Assembly: GCA_030446525.1 (NCBI GenBank)
Contig: JAUJNC010000002.1
Location: 17,141-80,217, forward strand
Reading direction: 5' to 3'
From: Armatimonadaceae bacterium
Lineage (GTDB): Bacteria; Armatimonadota; Armatimonadia; Armatimonadales; Armatimonadaceae
Length of the DNA: 63,077 nucleotides
Shown here: positions 46,468 through 56,809 of the stretch, in pieces
How positions within the stretch are numbered: the first letter of the stretch is position 1
Layout: each line of letters starts with the position of its first letter
The notes under the pieces: model-generated
Told to the model about the DNA's origin: nothing
Seen by the model: only the letters and a program-made list of their open reading frames with translations
Database searches by the model: none
Position numbers and translations under genes: made by a program

Positions 46468-47817
46468 ATGAAAGAAGCGTCAGGCGCCAGTCCGAACCTG
46501 ATCTGGGTCTTTGGCGATCAGCACCGGGCGCAGGCGCTGGGCTGCATGGGCGACCCCAACCTGTACACGCCAAACATCGACCGGCTGGCGGCCGAAGGGG
46601 TCACCTTCACGGCGGCGGTCGCGGGCTGTCCGCTGTGCTGCCCTTACCGCGGCTCGCTCCTGACCGGGCGCTACCCGCACCAGTGCGTGCCGGGGCACGA
46701 GCACCTGATGCCGCCGGATCAGTCGACGATCGCCGACGCGTTTAAAGAGGCGGGCTACCAGACCGCTTACTTCGGCAAATGGCACCTCGACGGCTTCCAC
46801 GAGCGGGAAGGCCGCGCCGCCTTCCACATCGTGCCGCCCGACCGGCGCGGCGGGTTCGACGAATGGACCGGCTACGAGACCAACAACAGCCCGTGGGACT
46901 CGTGGGTGCACGGGGGAGCGGGTGAGGGCGCATTTCACGACCGCCTGCCGGGCTACGAGACCGACGCACTCACGGATCGGTTCATCGACTACCTGAAGCA
47001 GCGCGGCCAGGAAAAGGCCGGGGGGCGCGGCCGGCCGTTTTTCGCCGTCCTCTCGGTGCAGCCGCCGCACAACCCTTATATCGCGCCGGAAGAGTGGATG
47101 GGCCGCCACACGCCGGGACAGATACGGCTGCGCCCGAACGTGCCGGATGTGCCGCGCATCGCCGACAAGGCCCGGCGCGACCTGGCCGGCTACTACGCCA
47201 TGATCGAGAACCTGGACGGGAACCTGGGCCGCATCCGCGCCGCGCTGGGGGAGGCGGGGCTGGACCGCGAAACCCATGTCGTGTTCTTCTCCGACCACGG
47301 CGACATGCACGGCTCGCACGGCCAGTTCCTCAAGACCAGCCCGTGGGAGGAGGCCGTGCGCGTGCCGTTCATCGTGGGCGGCGGCGTGCCGTTCTACGGC
47401 GTCAAAGGCGGCCGCCAGGCCGTCCCGCTCAACCACGTGGACGTCGCGCCGACGACGCTCGGGCTTTGCGGCATCGACCGCCCTGCCGGGATGGGCGGCG
47501 CCGACTATTCGGGCTACCGCCGGCCGGATCGCCGCGTGGCGGATGAGCCTGATTCGGCGTTCCTGCAGCTGGTCGTGCCGACCAAACACGGCGACAGCGT
47601 CGACCGCCCCTGGCGCGGTGTGGTGACCCGCGACGGCTGGAAGTACGCGGCCCTCGAGGGGCAGCCCTGGCTGCTTTTCAACCTGAACGAGGACCCCTTC
47701 GAGCAGGTGAACCTGGCACACAACACGCGCTTCGCCGCCGAGCGCCGCAAGCTGCAGGACCGCCTGGCCGCCTGGATCCACGACACCGGCGACTCCTTCC
47801 CTCTTCCGGAGCTGTGA
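46468..47817 (+). CDS. Sulfatase (arylsulfatase family)
   Basis: A 449-residue sulfatase. Metal site NLIWVFGDQHR (Asp-Gln-His) near residue 14; active-site signature CCPYRGSLLTGRYPHQ with the Cys expected to become formylglycine; C-terminal metal ligands FFSDHGDMHGSHGQ. The Tyr in C-x-P-Y-R is a known variant. No signal peptide is seen, so it may be cytoplasmic or lack one by start choice. ATG at 46468 has GGGAGGAGG upstream. It probably removes sulfate from a carbohydrate; this fits the glycosidase downstream. Requires a formylglycine-generating enzyme elsewhere. Confidence 0.92.
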   Translation: MKEASGASPNLIWVFGDQHRAQALGCMGDPNLYTPNIDRLAAEGVTFTAAVAGCPLCCPYRGSLLTGRYPHQCVPGHEHLMPPDQSTIADAFKEAGYQTAYFGKWHLDGFHEREGRAAFHIVPPDRRGGFDEWTGYETNNSPWDSWVHGGAGEGAFHDRLPGYETDALTDRFIDYLKQRGQEKAGGRGRPFFAVLSVQPPHNPYIAPEEWMGRHTPGQIRLRPNVPDVPRIADKARRDLAGYYAMIENLDGNLGRIRAALGEAGLDRETHVVFFSDHGDMHGSHGQFLKTSPWEEAVRVPFIVGGGVPFYGVKGGRQAVPLNHVDVAPTTLGLCGIDRPAGMGGADYSGYRRPDRRVADEPDSAFLQLVVPTKHGDSVDRPWRGVVTRDGWKYAALEGQPWLLFNLNEDPFEQVNLAHNTRFAAERRKLQDRLAAWIHDTGDSFPLPEL

Positions 47818-47837
47818 TCCGCCCGTACCATTGACAT

Positions 47838-48257
47838 ATGGCTTCCACGAAGGGCGACGGGCGGGCGGCGCGGGGGCGGCGGGGCGAGGAGGTGGCGTGC
47901 GCGCTGCTGGAGCGGTGCGGCTACCGCATCGTGGACGTGAACGTGCGCCTGGGCAGGAAGCTCGGACTGGGGGGCGAACTGGACGTCGTGGCCTGGGACG
48001 GCCCGACGCTCTGCTTCGTCGAGGTCAAAACGCGCCGCGCCGTCGGGAGCCTGCCCGTGGCCCCGGCCGAGGCGATCACGCCGGCCAAGCAGCGGCGGAT
48101 CGCGCGGCTCGCGCTGGCGTACGCCGCGCGCTACGGGCTGGGCGACGACGTCCCCCTGCGCTTCGACGTCGTGGGCGTGACGCTCCACGGGGACGGCGAA
48201 ACGGCGCGCCACACCGACCTGATCCGCGGCGCCTTCCTCGCCCCGGACGACAGCTAA
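47838..48257 (+). CDS. yraN: YraN/UPF0102 family protein
   Basis: A 139-residue member of the YraN family, which has a restriction-endonuclease-like fold. Motifs: GRRGEEVACALLERCGYRI, GELDVVAWDG and FVEVKTRR (the E...D...ExK set). The cellular role is not established; a link to Holliday junction processing has been suggested. ATG at 47838 is 20 bp after the sulfatase stop. Intact. Confidence 0.9.
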   Translation: MASTKGDGRAARGRRGEEVACALLERCGYRIVDVNVRLGRKLGLGGELDVVAWDGPTLCFVEVKTRRAVGSLPVAPAEAITPAKQRRIARLALAYAARYGLGDDVPLRFDVVGVTLHGDGETARHTDLIRGAFLAPDDS

Positions 48258-48341
48258 GCGCGGCCGTCCCGTGAGGTGGCGGAGGAACCGGCGGCGGCGA
48301 GCGCGAAATAAAGCGAAAGGCCAACGAAGAGGACCGCCCCT

Positions 48342-49955
48342 ATGTGGACAATATCTCTGCTCGCCTTGCTCCTCGTGCTGGCCGCTGTCGCCGAAGCCGA
48401 AGCCGCACCGCTTTGGGGCCGATGGGGCGAAACGTTCACCGCCTCGGGGGCGGCGGCCGCACCCGAAACCGAGCTGACCGTCGAGCTGACCGCGCCCAGC
48501 GGCAAGCGGCACGCAGTGTCCGGCTACTGGGACGGGGGAAGCACATGGCGCGTCCGCTTTATGCCCGGTGAGGAGGGGCCGTGGCGGTACCGGACGCGCT
48601 CCGCGCCGGCCGTGGCGGGACTGGACGGTAAACAGGGCCTTTTCGAGTGCCGCCGCGCGCCGGCAGACGATCGATTCCTTCGGCAGGGGCCGGTGTGCGT
48701 TTCCTCTGACGGCCGCTACCTCCAGCATGCGGACGGGACGCCCTTCTTTTGGCTGGGGGACACCGTCTGGAACGGCCCGCTTCTTTCCGACGAGCAAAGC
48801 TGGGACGCCTTCTTGCGGGAGCGCGCGGCCAAACGGTTCAGTGCGATCCAGTTCGTGATGACGGCGCCCTGGCGGACCGCGCCCGCCAACGCCGAGGGGG
48901 AGGTCGCCTTCACCGGCCGCGAACGGATCGCCATCAACCCGCGCTTCTTCGGGCGGATGGACGAGCGCATGGACGCGATCAACGCCCACGGACTGCTGGC
49001 CGTGCCGGTGATGCTGTGGGCGATCAAGGGCGACGAGAACCCCGGCTTCTCCCTGCCGGAGGACCAGGCGATCCGGCTCGCGCGGTACCTGAGGGCGCGG
49101 TACCAGGCGCATCACCTGGTCTGGATCCTGCCCGGGGATGGCAACTACGCGGGCGAGGGCGCCGAGCGGTGGAAGCGGATCGGCCGCGCCGTGTTCGGCG
49201 AGGGGGAGCACGCGCCCGTGGTCCTGCATCCGGGCGGGATGCAGTGGCCTTTCGACGAGTTCCAGGGCGAAGCGTGGATGGACCTGATCGGCTACCAGAG
49301 CGGTCACGGCGACGGCGCCCGCGCGCTGCAGTGGCTCCATTCCGGCCCCCCGGCCCGGAAGTGGCGCGACGGGCCCGCGCGTCCCGTGATCAATCTGGAG
49401 CCCCCCTACGAAGACCACCTCGCGTATCAGTCCAAGCAGCCGCACGACGCCCGCAGCGTGCGCCGCGCCGCCTACTGGAGCCTGCTCTGCGCGCCCACGG
49501 CGGGACTCACCTACGGCGCGCACGGCATCTGGAGCTGGGAAACCGAGGCGAAAACCCCGCTCAATCACGCGAGCACCGGCACCGCCAAACCGTGGCACGA
49601 GGCCGTTTCCCTGCCGGGCAGCGCACACATGAAGCTCCTGGCCGACTTCTTCGCGTCCCTGCCCTGGTGGCAGCTCCGGCCCGACGAGGAAGGGCTGCTC
49701 GCCGCGCAGCCCGGCGCCGAGGACCCGGCGCGCCACATCGCGGCGGCGCGCACGCAGAAAGGAGACGTGGCCGTCCTCTACCTGCCCGCCGGGGGCGCGG
49801 TGACGCTGAAGCCCGGCGCTCTCGGCAGCGGCCCGCATGCGGAGTGGTTCGACCCGCGCACGGGCGCGAGGACGCCCGCCCGGAGCGCCGGGCAGGACAC
49901 GTTCCAGGCCCCGGACGCGCAGGACTGGGTACTGCTGCTCCGGACGGTGGTTTGA
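48342..49955 (+). CDS. Secreted DUF5060/DUF4038 glycosidase (apiosidase-like)
   Basis: A 537-residue protein with a signal peptide (LLALLLVLAAVAEAEA). An N-terminal DUF5060-type beta domain (RWGETFTASGAAAAPE, GGSTWRVRFMPGEEGPWRYR) is followed by a DUF4038 TIM barrel (LQHADGTPFFWLGDTVWNGP, HHLVWILPGDGNY, PVINLEPPYEDH with a probable catalytic Glu). The C-terminus is a beta domain (GDVAVLYLPAGGAVTL). Relatives include GH140 apiosidase acting on pectin rhamnogalacturonan II. The exact substrate here is unknown. GAGG precedes the ATG. Likely exported to degrade plant polysaccharide. Intact. Confidence 0.88.
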   Translation: MWTISLLALLLVLAAVAEAEAAPLWGRWGETFTASGAAAAPETELTVELTAPSGKRHAVSGYWDGGSTWRVRFMPGEEGPWRYRTRSAPAVAGLDGKQGLFECRRAPADDRFLRQGPVCVSSDGRYLQHADGTPFFWLGDTVWNGPLLSDEQSWDAFLRERAAKRFSAIQFVMTAPWRTAPANAEGEVAFTGRERIAINPRFFGRMDERMDAINAHGLLAVPVMLWAIKGDENPGFSLPEDQAIRLARYLRARYQAHHLVWILPGDGNYAGEGAERWKRIGRAVFGEGEHAPVVLHPGGMQWPFDEFQGEAWMDLIGYQSGHGDGARALQWLHSGPPARKWRDGPARPVINLEPPYEDHLAYQSKQPHDARSVRRAAYWSLLCAPTAGLTYGAHGIWSWETEAKTPLNHASTGTAKPWHEAVSLPGSAHMKLLADFFASLPWWQLRPDEEGLLAAQPGAEDPARHIAAARTQKGDVAVLYLPAGGAVTLKPGALGSGPHAEWFDPRTGARTPARSAGQDTFQAPDAQDWVLLLRTVV

Positions 49956-50321
49956 AGGAGCGCGGTCCTTCTCGCCGTCTAACCTGGTGGCTGACGTCGC
50001 GCGGTGTTGCCGGCGACGGCGCCGTGGTCTGATCCGCGCAGTCGCCAGGAACTACGGCAGCAGCAAAGCGAGTACAGGCTAGTAAAGGTGCGGTGAAAAG
50101 CGAGGGCGCCGTGATTCTGAACCTCACCCCCCGCGATGCCGTCCAAAAACCACAGTCTCCCTTCGCGGAACTGAGGATGTGTTTCCGACGCCGGGCAGCC
50201 CGACCTCCCACCCGCCCGGCGGACCCATAGGGGATCCCATCGTTGAACTCGCCGGCAGTGCGAGCGATGACGTCACGCCTGCGTCCCAGAGACTCGTTTG
50301 GTAGTTGGAAGGAGAGCTCCC
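49956..50321. other. 366-bp intergenic region
   Basis: No credible gene. A small hairpin GAAGGA-GCGCGG-TCCTTC (49954-49971) overlaps the end of the glycosidase gene and could help stop transcription. The rest holds no promoter that I can defend. GGAAGGAG near 50307-50314 is the ribosome site of the next gene. Confidence 0.5.
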
Positions 50322-52436
50322 GTGAAGCTACGTGTACTGCTGCTTCTTATGGTACTGCTGGCCGGGTGGGTTTCGGCGCCGCCCGCCCGCGCCGATACGC
50401 CGGAAGAACAGCTTGCGGCCGCTTCGGCGCTGTTCGACGCCGGGAAGTACGCCGAGGCGGCGCGCAGGCTGGACGCGTTCCTCGCCGCCCACCCGAAGCA
50501 CCCCAGAGCCGGGGCGGCGGCGCTAGCGCTGGGGCGCGCCCGCACCGAGCTGAAACAGTGGCCGCAGGCCGTGCCCGCTTACGAGAAAGCCGTCGCCAGC
50601 AAGGACCCGGCCGTGGCCTCGGTCGCGCAGCTCGGGCTGGGCGAGGCCGCGATATACGCCAGGGAATACGACAAGGCCGCCGGGGCCCTCGGGGCGGCGG
50701 TGAAAGGGAAGCTGACGCCGGAGCAGGAGGCCACCGCCTGGTACTGGCTGGGCCAGGCGAACCTGGAGTTGAAGCGGTATGCACCGGCCGAAGCGGCGTA
50801 CCTGAAGGTGACGCAGGACCACGCCCAGAGCGGCGTCGTGGACGGCGCCTACTTCGGCGCGGCGCTGGCCGCGCTGCGGCAGGGCAAGACCGACGCGGCC
50901 CGGCAGCGGCTGCGCGCCCTCGTGGACCGCTACGAGCAGAGCGAGGACCGCCCGCAGGCCCTTTTCCTGCTTGCGCAGATGGACCTCGACGCCAAGCGCT
51001 ACCAGGAAGCGCGCTCCGGGTTCGAGGCGCTTTTACAGGACGGGGCGGCAAAAACGCTGGACCCACAGGTACGCGGTGCGGCGGAGGAAGGGCTGGTCCG
51101 CACGCTCCTCGAGGCTCAAGGAGTACGATGCCGCCGCTTCGCGCCTCCAAACCCTTCTGGCCCGGCTGCCGGCGACGGACCCTTTGCGGCCCGCGCGCAG
51201 GCTGACCCTGGGGCATAGCCACTACCGGCAGAAGCAGCGAGCCCGCGCTCGCCGCCTACCGCGAAGCCGCGAAAGCGAAGGAGAAGGCGGTCGCGGCCGA
51301 AGGCCTGTACTGGGCGGCGAACGCGGCTCTGGCGCTGGACCGGGGGCGGAGGCGACGGCCCTGTTCACCCAGGCTCGTCAGCCGCTTCCCCCGAGCATCC
51401 CCTCGTCCCCAAGGCGCGGGCGGCGATGACGGAATCCACGACCGACCCCGCCCAGGCGAGCGCCGCTCTGAAAAACATGCCGCCCGCGGAGCGCCCGGGG
51501 CGCGCTGCGGCTGGCGCGGCTGCACCTGGACGGGAAGAAATATGCCGCGGCGGTGCCGCCCTTGACCAATCTTCTGAAAACCAAAGCCGCGCCCGCGATC
51601 GCGGCGGAAGCGCAGTACCTGCTGGGCCTGGCTTACGAGGGGCAGGAGAAGGCGGCCCCGGCGGCCGCGGCCTGTCCGAGGCGGTGCGCCAGGGAGCGGA
51701 CGCGCCGTGGATGGCGGACGCGCAGACGCGGCTGGCCTGGCTTTACCTGGAGCAGAAGCAGCCCGCGAAAGCGGAAAGGGCGGCCAGCGCCGCGCTGGCC
51801 CTGAAGGAAAGTGCCGGGGCGGACGTGGAGCAGCAGGCGCGGCTGGCGTTGGTGCAGGCGCAGGCGGACCAGGAGAAATGGGACGCCGCCCTGGAAGGCT
51901 CCAACGCGCTGCTCGCCGGCAGCCCCTCCCCGGAGACCGCGGCCACCGTCCTGTTCACGCAGGCCTGGGTGAGCGAAAAGCGGAACAAGCCGGAAGAGGC
52001 GCTGCCGCTGTGGGGCGCCTGGCCGCCGAGCACCCCAGAGCAGCTACGCCGCCGAGCGCGCTGATGCATCTCGGCGATGCGCATATCAAGGCGGAGCGGT
52101 ACGAGGAGGCGCACGAAAAGTACGCGGCGCTTCTGGCGGCGTTCCCCCCAGAGCCCGGTTGCCCCCGAAGCGCGGTTCAAACTCGGGACGGCGCTGTACA
52201 ATCTGAACCGCTACCCCGAAGCCTCCGGCGAGTGGGACGCGGTCGCCGGGAACAAGAAGGCGGCACGTACGTGCCCGAGGCGCTTCTACTGGGCGGGCCT
52301 GGCCCTGGACAAGGCCGGTAAAAAGCCCGACGCCATACAGCGCCTCAGCCGTCTGGTGAGTGAGTACCCCACCCACAGGCGGGTGGCTAATGCGAAGATA
52401 CGTCTCGCGGCCCTCAAGGCGGTGAGCGGCGGCTAA
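50322..52436 (+). CDS. Periplasmic TPR-repeat protein, frame-broken
   Basis: About 700 residues when read across indels near 51115, 51235, 51390, 51500, 51670, 52020, 52150 and 52265. A signal peptide (VLLLLMVLLAGWVSAPPARA) is followed by many tetratricopeptide repeats (LFDAGKYAEAARRLDAFLAA, AKRYQEARSGFEALL, NRYPEASGEWDAVAGNKKA, KAGKKPDAIQRLSRLVSEYP). GTG at 50322 has GGAAGGAG upstream. TPRs mediate protein contacts; the position directly before exbB-exbD recalls the TPR protein CpoB/YbgF of Tol systems. It ends 15 bp before exbB. The breaks keep repeat sequence on both sides, so errors are likely. Confidence 0.75.
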
Positions 52437-52451
52437 CCAAGGAGAATTATC

Positions 52452-53067
52452 ATGCTGCAACTGTTCAGGGACGCGGGGGTGGTCGCTTACCCCCTGGCGT
52501 TGTGCTCGATCCTGGCTCTCGGGATCATTCTGGAGCAGTTCTATACGCTGGCGCGGCTCAGGCGGCTGGAAGACCAGGCCTTCACCGCCCTGCAGGGCAC
52601 GCTTCGGCAGGGCGACGGGGCTGCGCTGGGCAGTCCCGAGATCGCGCCGGCGCCCGTGACCCGGATCATGGAATCACTCGCCCCGCTGCGCGGCTCCAGC
52701 GAGGAGACGATACAGCAGGCCGCCGACATCGCCCTGTCGCTGCAGCGGCTCCGGCTCCGGCGCTACCTGGGAACGCTGGCCACGATCGGCAGCACCGCCC
52801 CCTTCATCGGCCTGTTCGGCACCGTGCTCGGGGTCATGGTGGCGTTCCAGGGGATGAGCCAGAGCAGGCTGAGCGGCGAGATGATGGCCGCCGGCATCTC
52901 GGAGGCGCTCAGCGCCACCGCCCTGGGGCTGCTCGTCGCCATCCCCGCCGTCATGGCGTACAACTACTTCACCGGGCGGGTGCAGGCCTGCTGCTGCAGA
53001 TCCAGGCTCACGTGGCGCGGCTCGCCCCCTCCTCCACGCTCCGGCGCAGGAAAGGCAAAGGGTTTGA
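52452..53067 (+). CDS. exbB: ExbB/TolQ/MotA-family proton channel subunit
   Basis: About 205 residues. First membrane helix near the N-terminus ([20 protein letters not shown]); the conserved pair of helices is [20 protein letters not shown] and [20 protein letters not shown] (with MVAFQGM between). These subunits form a pentameric channel using proton flow to drive a TonB/TolA-like partner. The frame shifts near 52980 and again before the expected TGA at 53065-53067, which lies 2 bp before the exbD ATG. AAGGAG precedes the start. Inner membrane. Confidence 0.88.
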
Positions 53068-53069
53068 GC

Positions 53070-53496
53070 ATGCACGGCCGCTTTTCCGTGGAGGACGAGC
53101 CGATGGCGGAGATGAACATGATCCCGCTGATCGACATCGCCCTCACCCTCGTCATCATCCTGATGGTGACGACGGCGTTCATCCGCCACCCGGGTTTCTC
53201 CCTCAAGCTGCCCGAGACGGCCACCCGCGAGGGCGCGCCGGAGACCAGCAAAGACGTGACCGTGGGGTGGCCCCGGACGGCAGCCTGTATATGGACGGCC
53301 AGAAGCGCACCGCCGCGCGCCTCAGCGCGGGCCTGCGGGAGGCCGCCCGGCGGAACAAGGAGACGCGCGTTCTGGTGAAGGGGATCGCAGCGTCCCCTAT
53401 GCGAGCGTGATGGACGTGATGGACATGGTCCGCCAGGCCGGCCTCACGCGCGTGGTCCTGCCCACTGACCCGAAGATCAATCAGGCCGCACGTTAG
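53070..53496 (+). CDS. exbD: ExbD/TolR-family protein, two indels
   Basis: About 143 residues. The N-terminal [20 protein letters not shown] carries the family's single helix with the essential Asp ([15 protein letters not shown]), followed by a periplasmic domain ([20 protein letters not shown] and [20 protein letters not shown]). Single-G losses near 53265 and 53385 shift the frame; reading across restores [12 protein letters not shown]. It couples with ExbB to energise the TonB-like protein downstream. ATG at 53070 follows the exbB stop. Confidence 0.87.
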
Positions 53497-53558
53497 GGCA
53501 GGGGCTACGTCGCCCCCGTCGATGAGAGGTTTCCCCGCTTCCGAAAGGGCATCGTGTT

Positions 53559-55449
53559 ATGCGCAGTGAACGCTGGTGGTGGCTCGCCGCTTTCTGTTTT
53601 GTCTCGCTCTGCATCCATCTGGTGATCGGCTGGAAGAGTCCCAGCTTCACCCTGACGTATGCGCCGCCCCCGATGGCGGAGATCGAGGTGGCGCTGGAGC
53701 CGCCGTCCCCGGCACAGAAGCCGGAGGCGAAGCCCGAACCCGAGCCGAAACCCAAACCGGTGGCGGCGCCGAAACCCCAGCCGGATCGAAAGCCCGAGCC
53801 GGACAGGCCGCCGCGGCAGACGCCGGATGCCGCCGTGGCGAAGATCGCCAACAAAGCGACACCGGCGGCGCGGGTTTCCACGATCAACGAGCCGCGCCCG
53901 GCCGCGCCCGAGCCGGAGCCGGGCGGTGTTGACCTGACAAGGGAGAAAAAGCCGCTGCCCCTGGGCCGGCCGCTCCCCAGCCCCGCGCGGATCCCGGCGC
54001 CCGAGGCCCTGCCGGACACGCCGGACACGAGCCGCGTGGCGGCCGCTCCCCCGCTGCTGCCGCGCGGGAGGCAGCCGCCGGTGGCTCGGTGATGCGGATG
54101 GAGAACCCGCTGGCGGCCTGAGACCTTCCGAGGAGAAACCTGTCGTTCCCGACCGTGCCGGTTCCCCGTCGCTGCGCATAGCGCGGGCGGACAACCTTGC
54201 GGGGGGCGGCGCGCCCGCGCCCGGCCCGATCCCCGGCGGGCGGGACGGTCAGGCGGCTCCGGAGGCGCCGCCCGAGGATATCGTGTTCAGCGGCGGCGGC
54301 GCGGGCGGCACGAAGCTGCCCAGCGTGGCGCCGCGCCTCGGCGGGGGCGGCGGGCGCTCGGTCCTGTCGGCGAACAACCCGCTGGCAAAAGACGCGATCC
54401 CCGAGGATAGGCCCGGGCTCGGGCCGGGGCGCGGCGGCGGTCTGGGCGCGGGCGCCGGGGGCGGCGCGGGCTACGCGCGCGGGACGGGGATCGGGACCGA
54501 CCCGAACGGCAAGGTCGCGCTCGGCACGCTGCGCCGCAAGCCCGGGTCGGGCATCGGCGCGGGAACGGGCGCCGGGATCGGTACGCGCTCGCCGGGCGGC
54601 GGGCGCGGCGCCGGCGCCGAACTGCCCGGCACCGGGGGGACCGGTTTCGGCTCCGGCCGGGGCAGCGGGGTCGGCGTCGGCGACGGCTTCCGGCCCGGCA
54701 TGGGATCCGGCGGCGTGGCGCGCGGCGGCGGGGCGGGCGGCGGCCGCGTGGCCCTGAACCGCGGCATCCCCTTCGGCGACATCACCGGCATTTTGCGCGG
54801 CGATCCCCGCGGGGGGCGGCGGCACCGGTGGCGGCCCGGGGGGACGGGCCGCGGCGCCGGCGGGGCGGGGGTGGGGGCGGGGACGCCCCGGTGCACATGG
54901 TCTACGTGCTCGATGTGTCCACCAGCATGCAGCGATCGAGCGGGGGCGGCAGGATGATCGACCGCGCCCAGGAAGCCCTCAAGAAAGCCCTGTCGGAGCT
55001 CAAGCCCAAAGACACGTTCAACATCGTCACTTTCCACGGCGATGTGGACACCTTTTCGTCGTCGATGGTGCCCGCTTCGCCAGAGAACATCGCCCAGGCC
55101 ACGGTCCATGTGGATACCGTCGTGCTGGGGCAGCGCACCAACATCTCCAGGGCGCTGGAGCGAGCGCTCGCCTTCGACAAGATCACGCATATTTTCCTCT
55201 TATCCGACGGGGAGCCGACCTTCGGCATCGAGGACTTCGACGAGCCTGCGAGACATGGTGCGCGAACGCAACCGCCGGAAGGTGCAGATCAGCACGCTGG
55301 CCCTCGGCCTGGGCGACCGCTTCAAAGGCATGGATCTGCTCAGAGGCCTGGCGGAAGATAACAGCGGGACCTTCAATTACGTCAACCTGGCCCGAGGATT
55401 CACGAGGCGGCCGCGTGAACGGTACTTCCGAATCTTCCCGCCTTTTTAG
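53559..55449 (+). CDS. TonB-like anchor fused to a von Willebrand A domain, frame-broken
   Basis: About 630 residues when read across shifts near 54080, 54825 and 55245. The N-terminus is a TonB-type membrane helix (WWWLAAFCFVSLCIHLVIGW) with the Ser-x3-His pair SLCIH that couples TonB to ExbBD. Next is a Pro/Lys/Glu-rich periplasmic stretch (KPEPDRPPRQ), then a Gly-rich region (~250-430). A vWFA domain ends the protein: VYVLDVSTSM (MIDAS D-x-S-x-S), KDTFNIVTFHGDVDTF, HIFLLSDGEPTFG and KVQISTLALGLGD. No TonB C-terminal domain is present. Two separate genes remain possible because of the frameshifts. Inferred role: ExbBD-driven movement of a metal-dependent adhesion domain in the periplasm. 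Confidence 0.65.
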
Positions 55450-55489
55450 CGCGGGAGGAAACCGGCGGACGGTTTCTGAACATGGGGGC

Positions 55490-56809
55490 ATGGCGACAAA
55501 GGACGGCCACGAACCCTGGGAGCCCGGCACGACGTACGTCATCGGGCACCAACGCCCCGACACCGATGCCATCGCCGCGGCGCTCGGCTATGCCTGGTAC
55601 CTTTCCGCCACCGGCCACCACGGCGTGACGGCGGTGCGCGCCGGGCAGCCGGGGCCGCAGGCGGCGTTCGCGCTCGGGCGGTTCGGCCTGACCCCCCCGC
55701 GCCTGCTGGCGGGGGCGGCGCCGACGTGGGGGCACGCGGCGCGGCCGCAGGCGACGGTGGCGCCCGAGGCGCCGCTGTCCGAGGCGATGGCGCGCCTGGC
55801 GGCGGGGGAGCGCGTGGTGCCGGTCGTGGACGCGCAGGGCGGCCCCTGGGCGCGGTGACGCCGCTGGCGCTTGCGCGGGCGTATTCCCGACCGGTCGGCG
55901 GGCCGGGCACGCCGTCGTGCCAGGGCATCATGGAACGTTTACCCCTCTTCCGGGCGCGGGACCGGATCAGTGATCACCGCGGCGCGCTGCTGCGCAGCGG
56001 AGGACGACTTCCTGGTGACCGACGATGCGGGCCGCCACCTGGGCGTGGCCACGCGGCGGGGCGTCCAGCAGCCGCCCCGCTCGCCGATCTTCCTGTTTGA
56101 CCACAACGATCTCGCCCACGCGTTCTCGGGCGCGGAGGAGGCGGAGATCGTGGCCGTCCTGGACCACCACCGGCTGGGCAACCCGCCGACGGCGGCCCCG
56201 ATCCCGTTTGTCGTCGAACCCGTGGGCAGCACCTGCACGCTGGTGGCCGAGCAGTGCCGCGCGCGGGCGCTCCCGCCGCCCGCGGCACTGGCGGGGATGA
56301 TGCTGAGCGGCATCCTGTCCGACACCCTGGTGTTTCACTCCCCCACCACGACCGGGCGCGACCGGGACGCCGCCGGGTGGCTGGCCCAGCTCTGCCAGAC
56401 AGACATGGCGCGCTACGGCGAGGAGCTGCTCCGGGCCTCCCCCGGCCTCGGCGCCCGCGACCCGGGCGAGATCGTGGACGCGGACCGCAAAAGCTACCAG
56501 ATGGGCGGCAAGGCGGTGAGCATCGCGCAGGTCGAGGTGACCGGCCTGCAGGAGCTGCCGCACCGGCGGGACGAACTGCTCCACGCGCTGGAGGAGCGCC
56601 GGCAGCGCGAGGCCCTGGCGCTCCTCTGCCTGATGATCACCGACGTGGTGGCGGAGCGCAGCCGCCTGCTGTGTCAGGGCGAACGCCCGATCCTTGCCGC
56701 CCTGCCGTTCCCGCGGGCGGACGAGCACGAGTGGGACCTGGGTGAGATCATTTCACGCAAAAAGCAGCTCGTGCCGGCGCTCACCGGCGTGCTGGAGGAG
56801 GTCGGCTGA
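55490..56809 (+). CDS. ppaC: Mn-dependent inorganic pyrophosphatase (family II) with CBS domains, two indels
   Basis: About 440 residues across shifts near 55850 (a lost C in a C run) and 55985. DHH-type phosphoesterase motifs: VIGHQRPDTDAIAAALGYA, FLFDHNDLAHAF, VLDHHRLGN, and ILSDTLVFHSPTTT of the family. Residues ~75-190 hold two CBS segments (PLSEAMARLAAGERVVPVVD and AEDDFLVTDDAGRHLGVATR), which bind adenine nucleotides and regulate such enzymes. It hydrolyses pyrophosphate in the cytoplasm. The stop overlaps the fdhD start (TGATG). The start is uncertain; ATG at 55490 gives the best N-terminus. Confidence 0.85.

Noticed and set aside
47831..47836. TTGACA before yraN as a promoter
   Set aside because: No -10 box at the right distance; yraN is 20 bp after the sulfatase and probably co-transcribed.
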